Assembly (NCBI GenBank): GCA_030248225.1
Contig: JASANE010012564.1
Location: 37,919-101,918 of the forward strand
Length of the DNA: 64,000 nucleotides
Direction: 5' to 3'
DNA from: Trileptium ribeirensis
Lineage: Eukaryota > Nematoda > Enoplea > Enoplida > Thoracostomopsidae
The stretch's first letter is position 1. The number at the start of each line of letters is the position of its first letter. A model generated the notes under the pieces. It saw nothing but the letters and a program-made list of their open reading frames with translations, was not told the origin of the DNA and ran no database searches. This document shows, one piece after another, positions 10,944 through 21,514 of this stretch. The position numbers and the translations under genes are program-made.

Positions 10944-11435
10944 GTATCTAAAATCTGTCGTAGTATTTAAGTTTTAGTAGATATATTGAACTTGCTTTTA
11001 TTCCTAGGCGATCATGTGAGAATATTATTTTATATACTATCATTATTAGCGACAAGACTGAACGTATTTGCGACAGTAGTAGTACTTTAAAGGTCTGATA
11101 TTTGACAATTTTAATTCTTTACTGCTACCAGGTCTGAATAATGTAAATTGATTCCGAATGCATTTTGAAATTAAAACTGCTCAGTTTTTCACTGTAACCA
11201 GTGAAATTATTGCTTCTATGGTTATTCATTAGTTAAAAGCTAACACGTTGGAAAAGTTGGACACGCGATAAGTTGGAATTTGAAAAATATACTTTATTAT
11301 TATCCTTGATCAAGTGTTATAGTATTATTATTGCTTGAGTTTCTTGAGACTTTTTAGCCATACATCTCGACATTTTGGCGCGTAAACTCGAAGTTTAAGA
11401 ATCTGACTTAGCTGAACGTTAAAATTGGTTTTTAA

Positions 11436-11561
<126 letters not shown>

Positions 11562-11739
11562 TAAGTTTCGGAAAGCTCCCCGGATTATTATTCACTTTGT
11601 TAGTCTAACTTGTTCGAAAATACACAGTTATTGCCCCTCTATAATACCCCCACCTAATCATGGCGTTGTTTGCTCTGTTTATTCTCGGGAGTGCGGACTT
11701 AAGTCATGATAACAGAGGCAAGATAATAACATCTCAGAA

Positions 11740-12110
11740 GCGAGGACGAAACGGAGCGAGCGTAGTTTATTGTGTGTTGAACCGGCTTCTCCAATGTTGG
11801 GGCTCGCATTTTCCGGCGCCCCTGGCAAAAAACGAGTGCCCCCGGTTGGGAATCCTGGTAAAAGTTGTCCCCTCTGCCAAATTTTTGCCTCCCATGCCCC
11901 GGTAAAAACGGTCCCAGTTGACATAATAATTTGGCTAAAAAATCCTTCCTGAAGTTAAAAGTTTGATTAAATTCTAGAAAAAATTGACTGAAAAGTTGGC
12001 ATCACTTCGCACCCTCTGGCAAAATCCGGCGCCCTCCCCCAGTTCCGAACAGAAGTCCCACGGCAAATACACCTGGCAAAATTTACAGCGAATGGAGTAG
12101 CCAGTGTAAT
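11740..12110. repeat. Dispersed repeat with CCTGGCAAAA motifs, copy 1
   Basis: It shares with 13340-13690 the strings CCTGGCAAAA, GTTGACATA, CTGAAGTTAAA-TTTGATT, TCCCCCAGTTC and CACCTGGCAAAATTT followed by AATGGAG in the same order. An end-like GAAACGGAGCGAGCG, also seen at the ends of the foldback family, lies at about 11748. The ORFs on both strands at 11660-11950 follow from the GC-richer repeat. Confidence 0.65.
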
Positions 12111-12409
12111 CACATTTCACAGTCTGCGTTTGATGTATATACTACGCTAAAGTCTCTGGAATACTTGAAGCTGAATAAAGATGGGTTGATATAGGAGCTT
12201 AAGGAAGACTACCCATTGTGCATGCCAAAACCTATAATAGCTTATCCGAAGCCGATCGCATTACCAAATAAGAGACTGCAGACGAATTTTTTTTCTGTAA
12301 ATTTTGTTTGCCGATGATTGGTCGACTTAAATCTCTTGAAGAGACCTGAAAAGGTACGGTACAGTAATATTGGATTTTAGATGACCACAGCATCGTATTC
12401 CACGTACCG

Positions 12410-12660
12410 AAACCCATATTGTAGAGCATCCTCGATTCCCTGCACGCAATATATAACCAAACGAACCAGGACAGACTACGCTTTGTAAATCGAGTTCATC
12501 CACAGTAAAACCCATGAAATTTCCCAACAGGTGTAATGTAGTCAAGTTAGATTCTACATAAAACCGTCGTATTCCGCGTGCTTTATAAGCTATATACACG
12601 CGCTGTAACGTAAACACACGAAGTTCGAAAAATGTTGTTTTTGGTAAACGGTCTCGAGTC
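12410..12660 (-). repeat. Interspersed family R3, reverse copy
   Basis: The plus strand reads CTGCACGCAATATATAACCA, then GAGTTCATCCACAGTAAAACCCATGA and ATGTAGTCAAGTTAGA, matching 57460-57620 piece by piece. The family is seen in both orientations at eight or more places in this window. It shows no coding capacity. Confidence 0.7.
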
Positions 12661-13099
12661 ATATTTGCTCCAACAGCGTCACATAAAAAGTGTTGTTCAG
12701 TAGAGTTGTGGATCTCGATGAGCTGATTCAGGTATTATGCCTCTATGGTGACATATGGGCTGCGAAACACATGTGCCCGCACTGTCTGGTTTGGCAAAGA
12801 ACTTGAAATATTCTAATAATCTCTCCACAGGACTAAAATCTTAGCTGGGGATGCAACATGGCGGAGCTTAATATACCTTCGTGGAATTTTCGTCAGGTTA
12901 CCAAAAGGGAACCGCACCGCCCAGGTTCACTGAGTGTTTTTTATAATCGCATTTTTTCGTCTTTTCCATGTATTCACATCTAAACATGTACGTCCTTGTT
13001 TTTGTTGCATATTTGGAAGTTAAATACTGGAAATGCATATTTCTGCAGGGCGCACTTCAGTTTACTTAGGATTTTGTCATAAATAGTCCTAATGTAAGG

Positions 13100-13330
13100 T
13101 CTAGTATTGAAATTCGTTAGCATGACTTGGGGGCCTGTGTGGAGAGGCCAAATATTGGCCTGCCATTTTGATCCGGAAGATGAGGTCGGAGCTGTTAACG
13201 TTCACAAAGGGCGCATAGTCATCACTTTTGGTAACGAACAAAAATATCTTGTCGGATTCCGTTGGTTTCGAAAATGAGTTATGACTCACAACTAAAACAA
13301 AAGAAATTTTCACTATCTATTCCTAACTGG
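13100..13330 (-). repeat. Foldback family R2, reverse partial copy
   Basis: Read in reverse it gives AAATTTCTTTTGTTTTAGTT, then GACAAGATATTTTTGTTCG, CAAAAGTGATGACTATGCGCCC and AACGTTAACAGCTCCGACCTC. This follows the order of the copies at 19414-19640, 37185-37390 and 42356-42772. The neighbouring R3 copy at 12410-12660 has the same relative orientation as at 57.0-58.1 kb, which suggests the two are parts of one composite element. Confidence 0.65.
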
Positions 13331-13339
13331 CTCCTCCAC

Positions 13340-13690
13340 ATTAGTTAGTTGGGGGCCCTGGCAAAATTTAGCTTCTCTCGGCAAAATTTTGGCTTACTCC
13401 CCCGCCGGCAAAAGCATCCTCACAAGTTGACATATAAAATTTAGAATTTTCTATAAAAATCACTCTCTGAAGTTAAATATTTGATTGAAAAAGTTGGTTG
13501 GAACCTTGATTTTAACGCTTTTTTATAAATAATTGTGTTTTTCGCAGAAAAGTATCAAATTTTGAAAATGTGTAGATTTTTACAATCACTTCTCCCCCAG
13601 TTCAAGCCAGGGGACGCACCACTTAACTCCACCTGGCAAAATTTTTGCAAATGGAGAAGCCATCCTAGACGCCTCAGTGGAAACTCAGCT
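13340..13690. repeat. Dispersed repeat with CCTGGCAAAA motifs, copy 2
   Basis: It shares its motif order with 11740-12110: CCCTGGCAAAATTTAGC, AAGTTGACATA, CTCTGAAGTTAAATATTTGAT, CTCCCCCAGTTCAAG and CCACCTGGCAAAATTTTTGC with AATGGAG behind it. It ends close to CGCCTCAGTGGAAACTCAGC, a sequence resembling the end of the foldback family. Confidence 0.65.
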
Positions 13691-15071
13691 TGTTTCGTTG
13701 GCTTCGTCTCGATTATTATTTCCGTAGTGGCTCCGTAACATTGTAAAACATGGTGTAGTCGTAACATTGAGTAATGTGCTTGCGAAAATAATATTGCTGT
13801 ATTCAGAGTGGTATGATTTTATTTGGTTTCTTTTTGTGACCAATAATAGGTTATAACTTCCGGGTTTCTAGCTTATGAAATTTCTTTTAATATTCTTTAT
13901 GTTTTATTAAAAAATTAGCTATTTAAGACTATAAGGAATTAAAGTGCCTGCCAGAAATTAATTATCGATGCTCTCTTGATGGTTGCTCGTTGCTCGTAAC
14001 GTGTTCAATCACTTGTCGCTCTCTCATAAAGGAGCATCCGTTTGTGGCGCTTACTGTTTTCAGACGGGTACATAGTTCTTGCAAAAGCTTGTTCGTCGTA
14101 CCGAAATAATGAAAATAATTCTTGTTTTTACACAATACAGTTTTAATATCATATAGTATATTATTTATATATTATATTATATTAGTATATTGTTTGAACG
14201 TGCAACACTTTGTTTCATCCTAGAACTGTTCACAAATTTAGTCTTCATAGGTTTGAAATTTTTATAAGAAAATAAACTATTAGCTATTACTGTGTAGAAT
14301 TATTTACAGCACACAAATAATGACTGTCGCCTATCGGGTGACCTGCGTTTATTTTTGTCAATACCTTGGTTGTCTCTAGGATCATGATTAAACAATATTT
14401 TGTACAGTAAAAATGGTTCTGGAAACTCTAAACTAAGGATGCGCTGTTGCGAATGACTTTGAATTTTATTTTACCAAGACAGATTCCTATAATAAAAATG
14501 GTGACACGTGTTGCGAATGTTTTATATTTGTTCGTTGTGTATTATGTGACAATGGCCTGGCATAATTCCATTAATTTGATACTATTGACATTGTAATGAA
14601 TGTCAAAAATTTCAGCTATTTAGATTATGAATTTGTGTTTTTGAGGGTTAAAATCATTGAAGGGAGATCTAGTTCTGGTGCCATTTAGTAATTATTTGTT
14701 ATGTTTTGAGAGTGATAATAAGCATTCTTTCGCTTAATTTGGTAGTAAAGTGGTGGCTTGTGAAAGCCAATATTTTGCTTCGGTAAAATTAATTGTGGTT
14801 GTTACATCAATATTGTTCGACATTGGCTAAAGTATACAATTACCGCTGTCTTGACGAAAATTATTGTCAATAGTAATAATAAAATATTTATGCCTATAAT
14901 AGTTCAAAACGCTTGGTTTTGAAAATTCTATTGACCACATGAGTCAGATACTTTCTGGATTCGGTCATTCGTATTTCATGCATTGAGATTCAATAGTCTC
15001 TTATTAAATTGTGCATCCAAAACGTTCGTTTGCTTGTTATGTTTTGTTAAGTATCATTTTATTGCATTCAG
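13691..15071. other. Intron 4, right part: no gene recognised
   Basis: AT-rich intron with a TATATTA-rich low-complexity patch at about 14145-14195. No gene or shared repeat was recognised. Confidence 0.55.
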
Positions 15072-15168
15072 ATGTATCCGCGGCCATCTAAAATCAAAGG
15101 CAAACGTGTTAGTAACACACCAAGTACAATTCTTGGAATCAGCCGATCGAATTTTGTTGATCAAGAAC
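15072..15168 (+). CDS. ABCC4: ABCC4-like transporter, visible exon 5: H-loop
   Basis: A 97-base exon, entered with one base to finish the Lys codon and leaving in phase 0, between the acceptor TTGCATTCAG and the donor GTAAGT. It encodes CIRGHLKSKANVLVTHQVQF, containing the H-loop histidine (VTHQ) that positions water and the gamma-phosphate, then ESADRILLIKN. Human ABCC4 has CICQILHEK-ILVTHQLQYL at the same place. The Cys-Ile pair after the D-loop helix is also kept. Confidence 0.95.
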
Positions 15169-17008
15169 GTAAGTCTAGAGCTTTTGGTTTTCGACGTATC
15201 AGATGACACGGAGTTTGGCACATTATTGCGATTTTACTCTCTGTTTTCCTTTTTCCAATTCTCGCAAAACAATAAACGCTGTTTGCTCAACGTTCTGTTC
15301 ATCTGCGCGCTTTGCTATGACACTGTGCGTTTTATATTGGTACGTAACTCGTTAGCCGGAAGTGCAGCAATCATTTGTGGTGAGTGGTGTTAGGCAATAA
15401 CAATAAATGTGGTAAAGATAAGTTTGATTCTTATGGTTTCTAAACTTTTAGACAGGCAAACAGACCCACTAATCTGTACTCAGTTGTAACTAAGGGTACT
15501 CGTCACTTTTGCAGTGACGCTGTTAGATGCTACATAGTGAGACACATCATTGCGGAAAATTAGAAATGAAGTTGTTGATGTTTCAATAAAAATTTGCAAA
15601 ACTACATATTAAAACATTTCAAATCTTATAAATCAGGAACCGATTTAGGGATGCAACTAAATTCGTTTACAGATATGGTAGATTAGATTTCGAATAGAGT
15701 GGGTATACTTAAGGCTACTCGAAAAGCATAAGTGTTTCCTTTATGTGTAAGCGATTCAACACCGTAGTATTGTAGGTTAAACAACTCCGCTGCGGTTCTT
15801 ACAATCAGTTCGAATTTTGCTGTTATCCGCCGTAACTTGGCTGTTAGTGGATACTTGGTTGAAATTTTTGGAGGAATATGACATAAGTCTTGTGTTGCTA
15901 CTTATATACCACTAAAACCGTTCCTATGAAGAAATATCTTAAAATAAGTTTATATTTGTGTGCAAAATATATCTAATTACGTACTGTAATCTTTTAATCG
16001 CGGGTCTGATTTGATGCTTTTCTTCGCTGTGCATAATTATCATTACGTTGCCGAGGGACTTCATGCAAATTCTCCCCTAGCTTCACTTTTTACAAGAAGA
16101 GGATTAAAATTTGTTTTCAAGTCAAGCTAACCAAAATTAATTGTCAGGTGGCGTTTCAGAATTTTCTGTGAGGGTGCATTCAGTTCGTGTCCGTTACAGA
16201 ATTTCGGCTTGATATGACTTCTCCGTGGGACTTTTGTAGTTTCGTCGGATAATAACGTCCGACTTTGAAAGTAAAAAAATATTATTTAATATTTTAAAAT
16301 TATTTTTCGGATCTAAAAACTCATTTCAGTATTCCTCGAAAGTATTAAAGTGAGTGATGTTCTCAATTGGTTAAGCGGGTAATATTCAGTGCCTTATACG
16401 TAAGAAAACAATGTATTGAAATGTCAGTAAACATTACAACACTTGTAGCCATGACGTTATTCACTGTAACATACATTCAAGTACGATGCGCTCTATTTTA
16501 GGCTTAAATTTCCACATTGCGTGGTAAATAAAAAAACTGGCTTTTAAAAATAGATCTAGACTAACATCTTTATAAAGTCTTTCCACTTTAGAAACCATTA
16601 AAGTAGTTTTTTGAACTTCAAAAATACACACTTCACTTTCGTAAATTTCTTTCTATCTTTCAATTTGCAATGAAAAGCCAAACGTGGTGAGCAACCCCGA
16701 TATAGAACGTTGCACAAAAGCATAATTTTAGTGACGGTTAGGGTTATGGCCTCATTTTGTTGGTACATTATTTGGAAAATCGTCCCCAGAGTCTTCCAGT
16801 CTGCATTTAGGCCAAAGATCCTGACGTGCTTGGGCAAATTCATTGTATGTTGACATTTAGTATCATTTTTTCCACCTTTTTCTTGTCTTGATACTTTATG
16901 TTAATGCCAAGATTGAGTCTTCTGTACAATCACAAAGATCTTTTTAGCTTCCGATAATGTTGTCCAGTTTATACCACAAAATTTATTACTCTTTTATTAA
17001 TATTATAG
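15169..17008. other. Intron 5: no gene recognised
   Basis: 1.84 kb of AT-rich intron. The exon-5 frame stays open to 15393 but without protein similarity. Other short frames, including the minus-strand one at 16598-16843, show no domain. Confidence 0.55.
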
Positions 17009-17485
17009 GGCGTAGTCGTTGCATCAGGTACATTTGCCGAGCTGAAAGCGATGGGTGAAAAATTTTCCCAAATTATTTCGGAAACAGAATCTTCGTATGA
17101 AGCAATGACCGCTGCGTCCTATAAAGAGATGCCATCGCCTCCTTATCGTGAACAAAGTTCAGAAACTTCGTTTTCTTCCAACAGCATGTCGCCAACAAAA
17201 CACAGCACCCCAAAACGTAGAAACAGAACTGGCTCTAGCAAGTCAGACGTGAGTGGCAACTGTCCGGCAAGCATTCCGTTTGTTGGATTCGCATCGCCGA
17301 TTAATCAGTCTGAAAAGCAGCGAGCACAGCAAAAACAAGATTCCGGTGATGCGTCGAGTTTGGGATCGCCCAACGAGTACTCGAAGCTCGAGGATACAAC
17401 AAACCAACGAATGGATGATTCTGGTGATTTAATGAATCAAACGCTGTCTTCACATGCGTCGATGATGTCGATTGTTTCGATTCCT
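17009..17485 (+). CDS. ABCC4: ABCC4-like transporter, visible exon 6: end of NBD1 and regulatory linker
   Basis: This exon of 477 bases (159 codons, phase 0 to 0) runs from the acceptor ATTATAG to the donor GTAAGT. Residues 1-25 finish NBD1 (GVVVASGTFAELKAMGEKF). The rest is a hydrophilic linker rich in Ser, Thr, Pro and Gln that joins NBD1 to the second membrane domain in the cytoplasm. It contains a basic stretch (TPKRRNRTGSSKSD at about residues 69-82), where human ABCC4 has TPTLRNRTFSES, and an acidic, Asp/Ser-rich second half ending HASMMSIVSIP. In short ABCC proteins this region is poorly conserved and often phosphorylated, so its length and sequence are not diagnostic. No internal stop is present. 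Confidence 0.92.
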
Positions 17486-17829
17486 GTAAGTCTAAAGATA
17501 ATTCTATGGAAAATGGAAACGACCTCGAACGAGCAATAGCGTATAATTGCAACTATGCATTTGCTAGGAAGTCAACATAAAGTGATTTTATGAAACATGG
17601 ATCCGGTAGTGTAACGTGGTGTTTTTAACTGAATAAGCTGTGCTGTAAATTGTGTATTAATAAACATCCTGATGTAATTATGACAAATTTGTCATAGTTT
17701 GAGTTAGAATACTATAAATCAACCAATATTAATCTGTAAACATCAAACTTTAATATTATACTATACATCAACTGTGTATTGTTTGCTCTAGTAACTAGAA
17801 TGTGGGTCAACGGACGATTGCAAAGCTAG

Positions 17830-18400
17830 CGTTATCACTGCGAGCAAGCGACGTTTATATTCGCAAAACCGTTTTTCAATCACCATATCATCATTTTTGA
17901 CAGCCCTAAAAACCTCTGCTGTCGCAGATCCAACAAGTTACAGAGATTGAAATACATAATCATACGTAGATCAAAATGAAGTCCCATGAAATACTGTTTC
18001 ATGCCAAAAAGTGTATATTGGTCACAGATACACTCAAATAAATCACTTCATCGTTTTCAGCATCATCTAAAACCTTTGTAATAGCAGATGCGACAAAATA
18101 TAATATTGAAAATGCCGAAATCAATGCCGAATGCATTGCTATTCCAAAAAGGGTAACTAAGTCATATACACGTTCAAGTTTATCACTCCATCCTTTTCAG
18201 TATTCTCGAAAACCTTCGAAATAATAGATGCAACAAAATATTACGTTGCAATTTAAATAACGAAATCATATCTGGTTCTTGTGGGGGATGTGGTTTCACA
18301 GGATACAGAAACATTCCAAAAATACAACACTGATCGCAGATTCGTTCAAATAAATCACTTCATTGTTTTGAGCGACTTTGAAAAGCTTTATAGTGACAAC
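17830..18400. repeat. Degenerate tandem repeat, unit about 160 bp, three to four copies
   Basis: The motif sequence GCAGATNCAACAA, a stretch naming GAAATCAT, then ATTCCAAAAA, GTTCAAATAAATCACTTCAT and GTTTTCAG recurs at about 17920-18060, 18080-18210 and 18225-18375. The divergence is high. It lies in intron 6, just after the linker exon. Confidence 0.65.
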
Positions 18401-18559
18401 GTAATGCTAATTAACGATTATTTAAATTATAAAAACGGTTAAAATGGTCCTTTTGCCCTCCAATTTTGTACTTGTATCTCCTTATCCGCGATTCTGTCGA
18501 CAACATTTGTCAAGAAATTTGTAGATCTTTCCACATGAACATAATAGAAACACGATATT

Positions 18560-18819
18560 TTTTGTTACGAGGACTGCGTCTTGAGATATAACTAAACATT
18601 GATCGAAACCGATCGAAATTTCGTTTAATCGAAAAAAATCGAAATTTTGAAATTTATCTAATTGCACGAAAATAGAAAACGATCGAAATCGACCGAAATT
18701 TCGTTTAATCGCAATCGATCGAAATTTCGTTTAATCGCAATCTATCGAAATTTCGTTTAATCGAAATCGACCGAAATTTCGATCGATTGATTATTTTGCA
18801 CTTATGACGGACCAGACTG
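18560..18819. mobile_element. Tc1/mariner-like MITE with TCGATCGAAATTTCG array, copy 1
   Basis: The right end reads TTATTTTGCACTTATGACGG followed by ACCAGACTG and TA at 18820-18821, like the copy ending at 38969. The interior holds tandem pieces of GATCGAAATTTCGTTTAATC with a period of about 24-30 bp. The left end is too diverged to place exactly; the start given is approximate. It is non-coding. Confidence 0.7.
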
Positions 18820-19413
18820 TAAGCTGTCATATGCAAAAGACCGAATGGGAATATCTTGATTCATTATTGAGATATTTAAAAAACCTAGCCGGACGGAAAC
18901 AGTAAAATTTATCAGTGCGCATGCAAAGAAATATGCTTGCTCGCTTCGCTGGCTGCGCAATAACTACATTATTTATGTAGCGGTTCTGTAAAACTGTTAA
19001 ATGCTTACCGGCCAGGAAACTCTTCTTTTGTCTTTTCTAATCCGATCTGTAATACTATAGTTCCATATATTAATTTCTCAAGTCAAAAATGAAATAGCCT
19101 TTTCACCTGTGCCATGAATGACAACGTATGCGGTACAGCATGATAAACCGGAAACTGACACAATCTAGGACGTTGGTGTAAACTAGAGGGTCCTGACGGG
19201 TCAGGACCCCTCAAAAATTAGGTTGGGGATCCGTCGTGGGACCCACCCCATATTCTCGTACCTTGCTAATTTTGTCAAAGTCGCAGAATTCTCCGCGCAC
19301 CATCGGTGAGGTGGCTAAATGTGGCTTGAGGGGTGATCCATACTTTACGGTGGGGGTCCGGCATTCACAAGGGGTGACCTCTACTCCTTATAAACACCTA
19401 CGCAACGTAGTCT

Positions 19414-19640
19414 TGAAACGGAGCCAGCGGAGTTTCTACTAAAGGCGGTAGTTTAAAAATAGTGAAAATTTCTTTGTCTGTCGCTGTCAGTCATAAGTCT
19501 TTTTCGGATGGACACATTTCAATAACTTTTTTGTTCGAAACCAAAAGTGACGAGGATGTGCCTTTTAGTTGAACGCGAACAGCTCCGGTCCCATCTTCGG
19601 AGTCAAAATAGCAGGACAACAGGTTTTTAAGGGTTCTTTG
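19414..19640 (+). repeat. Foldback family R2, forward partial copy
   Basis: It starts GAAACGGAGCCAGCGGAGTT, with TTTCTTTGTCTGTCGCTGTC after it, then AAAAGTGACGAGGATGTGCC and GAACGCGAACAGCTCCGG. The same order is seen at 37185 and 42356. The pieces that follow (GGGTTCTTTGCCAAAT, CGCAGCCCATATCTCGCGAA) also recur in the copy at 42.5 kb. Frames open on the minus strand here are by-products. Confidence 0.7.
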
Positions 19641-19789
19641 CCAAATATGGCCACGCATAGCAGTCTTTCGCAGCCCATATCTCGCGAAACAGGCTTCGCA
19701 TCGAAAAAAGGTACAGAATCTGCGCATCGATATCTACGACTTCGCTGACTACGACACTTTTGTGCGACCATTCTCTGAACCGCTGTGAG

Positions 19790-20000
19790 CCTGAATATGG
19801 TTCATCGACCCTCTGTCAGGATTAGCGACTTTTCGGATTTTGCCGAGTTATTGCTTGTTTTTATCTTACAATTTGTATCTGGTAGGCTATAATGCATGCT
19901 GGACACGATGGTTTTGCAATCTGGAGTCCAATTTGACTATATTATACCTTTTCATAGTGTTTCAAGGGGTCTTACTGTAACGATGTTAGTGTTAGGCGTG
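19790..20000 (+). repeat. Interspersed family R3, forward partial copy
   Basis: ATGGTTCATCGACCCTCTG, then GGACACGATGGTTTTGCAAT and GGAGTCCAATTTGACTATAT match the reverse complement of 57500-57640 and of 42780-42940. It directly follows an R2 copy, the same order as at 37.2-38.0 kb. Confidence 0.6.
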
Positions 20001-20181
20001 TATGTTTGAAGAAGGAAAGGCAAATGGATGTATTGAAAGGCCAATGTAATCTCAATCGGTAGTGTGGATATAGACGCAAACTCGAAAGTAGCACTCAGGA
20101 CTTAAGATAACGCTCGTTACTACGTTACCAATACACAACGACAACACACTACAAGCAGAATAATTATATAAGTATATATAA

Positions 20182-20372
20182 ATTGATTGAGGTAAGAACA
20201 GGGATGGTAAGATCCAATGCCTATCCTTAGCAATATGAATATATAATATAAGTGACACACAACCACCAAATACTCACAAGCACCAGTAAATTTTCGCTCG
20301 CAAAGCCGTATACGTATATTTGTGTTGATTGAGTTAAGAAGAGGGATCGTAAGATCCAAGTCCTAGCCTTAG
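20182..20372. repeat. Direct duplication of about 49 bp (20182-20230 and 20324-20372)
   Basis: Both units start with TTGATTGAG and run through AAGA-AGGGAT-GTAAGATCCAA to CCTA-CCTTAG with a few mismatches. They are 142 bp apart, and the sequence between includes TATACGTATA-type palindromes. They sit just left of the GAGCAC hairpin array and may belong to the same element. Confidence 0.65.
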
Positions 20373-20398
20373 ATTGAATACACGTATACGCTGTATCG

Positions 20399-20663
20399 GA
20401 GCACTAGTGTGCTCTCGCAACAACACTGTAGACTGAGTTCCACAGAGGCTAGGTTCAGAAATGGAGCACCAGTGTGCTCTCAATAAGCGCTTAAACTGGA
20501 GCACCAATGTGCTCACAAGACACAATGCAATTGAAGCACTAATGTGCTCTCGATACTCAATTACAGATGAAGCACTAATGTGCTCTCAAGCATAGAAGCA
20601 CCAGCGTGCTCTCAGATACGTGCAACTCAGTCAACAACGCTGTATAGAAGCACCAACGTGCTC
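20399..20663. repeat. Array of seven short palindromes GAGCAC-N4-GTGCTC
   Basis: The palindrome GAGCACYARTGTGCTC (GAAGCAC variant in the last four) occurs at about 20399, 20464, 20499, 20533, 20569, 20595 and 20647. The inner four bases vary (TAGT, CAGT, CAAT, TAAT, CAGC, CAAC), while the arms are kept. Spacers differ in length and sequence, roughly 10-50 bp, so this is not an ordinary tandem repeat. Each unit could form a 6 bp stem or bind a dimeric protein. No coding frame is involved. Confidence 0.85.
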
Positions 20664-21506
20664 GCTCGCAAAATTGTTTAAGTTATAGAGGAGACCGCTT
20701 GGTCGTAAGAATAAAGTGAACACTTACCAGTAGATAGGCACTTTGGGACTGAGGCCCCGATCAATACCTGACTTGATCTTTTATACCTACTAAGCTGCCT
20801 GGGAAACCCCAGGTTGCTGGGTGTTATTCTTAGAATTTGGTAGAAAATACAGCTTGACTTTAGTGTATCAACCTACATGCTAGTTATTTTTAGAAGTCTT
20901 ACCAGGAATTCAGGACATTTTTCTATGTTTACCACATTTTGCGGTGCCACAACATTCTGATTTTTGCTAAATTTGTTAATGCGTTAAAGCATCATTTAGT
21001 TGACATTTAGGTAAAATTTATTCTAAGACCAAAAAAAATATTCGAGAAGAACCAAGCCAGTCCGCTAAAATTAAAATAAAAAGTTTTTTTTGATGTTTAT
21101 GATAGCATGTGGTGATCTATTTTTATAATCAATTATCGTTAATTCTTTGAACAATGTTTTCGAGCAAAATCGCGCTTAACATGAAATTTAATGTGAACCC
21201 ACGCGATGTGCTGCAAATACCCTTAAAAACACTTTGATGTTTTCGACTCACGCGACCGCAAAGACCGAAGCAGTCTACTTTATGCTAGGCTTTTCTAAAA
21301 TCATGAGGTAATTTTATGACTTGACATTTAATAAAACCAATGGAAACAAAGAAACTATTTCACCACTCGGCGTAGCACAAAATCTTTATGAGTTTACTCT
21401 ATGTTTACGAATTAGTTAAACAGCGAGGGTCTGTTTCTTAAAACGAAAAATTATAACTAAAAATATTAAATTTAAAACAGCCTATTTTCAAAATATACTC
21501 ATATAC

Positions 21507-21514
21507 ATACGAAT
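21507..21514. repeat. Target-site duplication of the hAT element, left copy (ATACGAAT)
   Basis: ATACGAAT directly precedes CAGGGATCGACC and recurs directly after the element at 23054-23061. Eight bases is the standard hAT duplication. Confidence 0.92.

Noticed and set aside
15072..15393. Extension of exon 5 to the end of its open frame
   Set aside because: A GTAAGT donor follows AAGAAC at the exact place where ABCC similarity stops, and the next exon resumes with the expected Gly in phase.
20399..20663. CRISPR-like array of short palindromic repeats with spacers
   Set aside because: Repeats are only 16 bp, spacers vary from about 10 to 50 bp, the repeat centres vary, there are no cas genes, and the setting is a eukaryotic intron.
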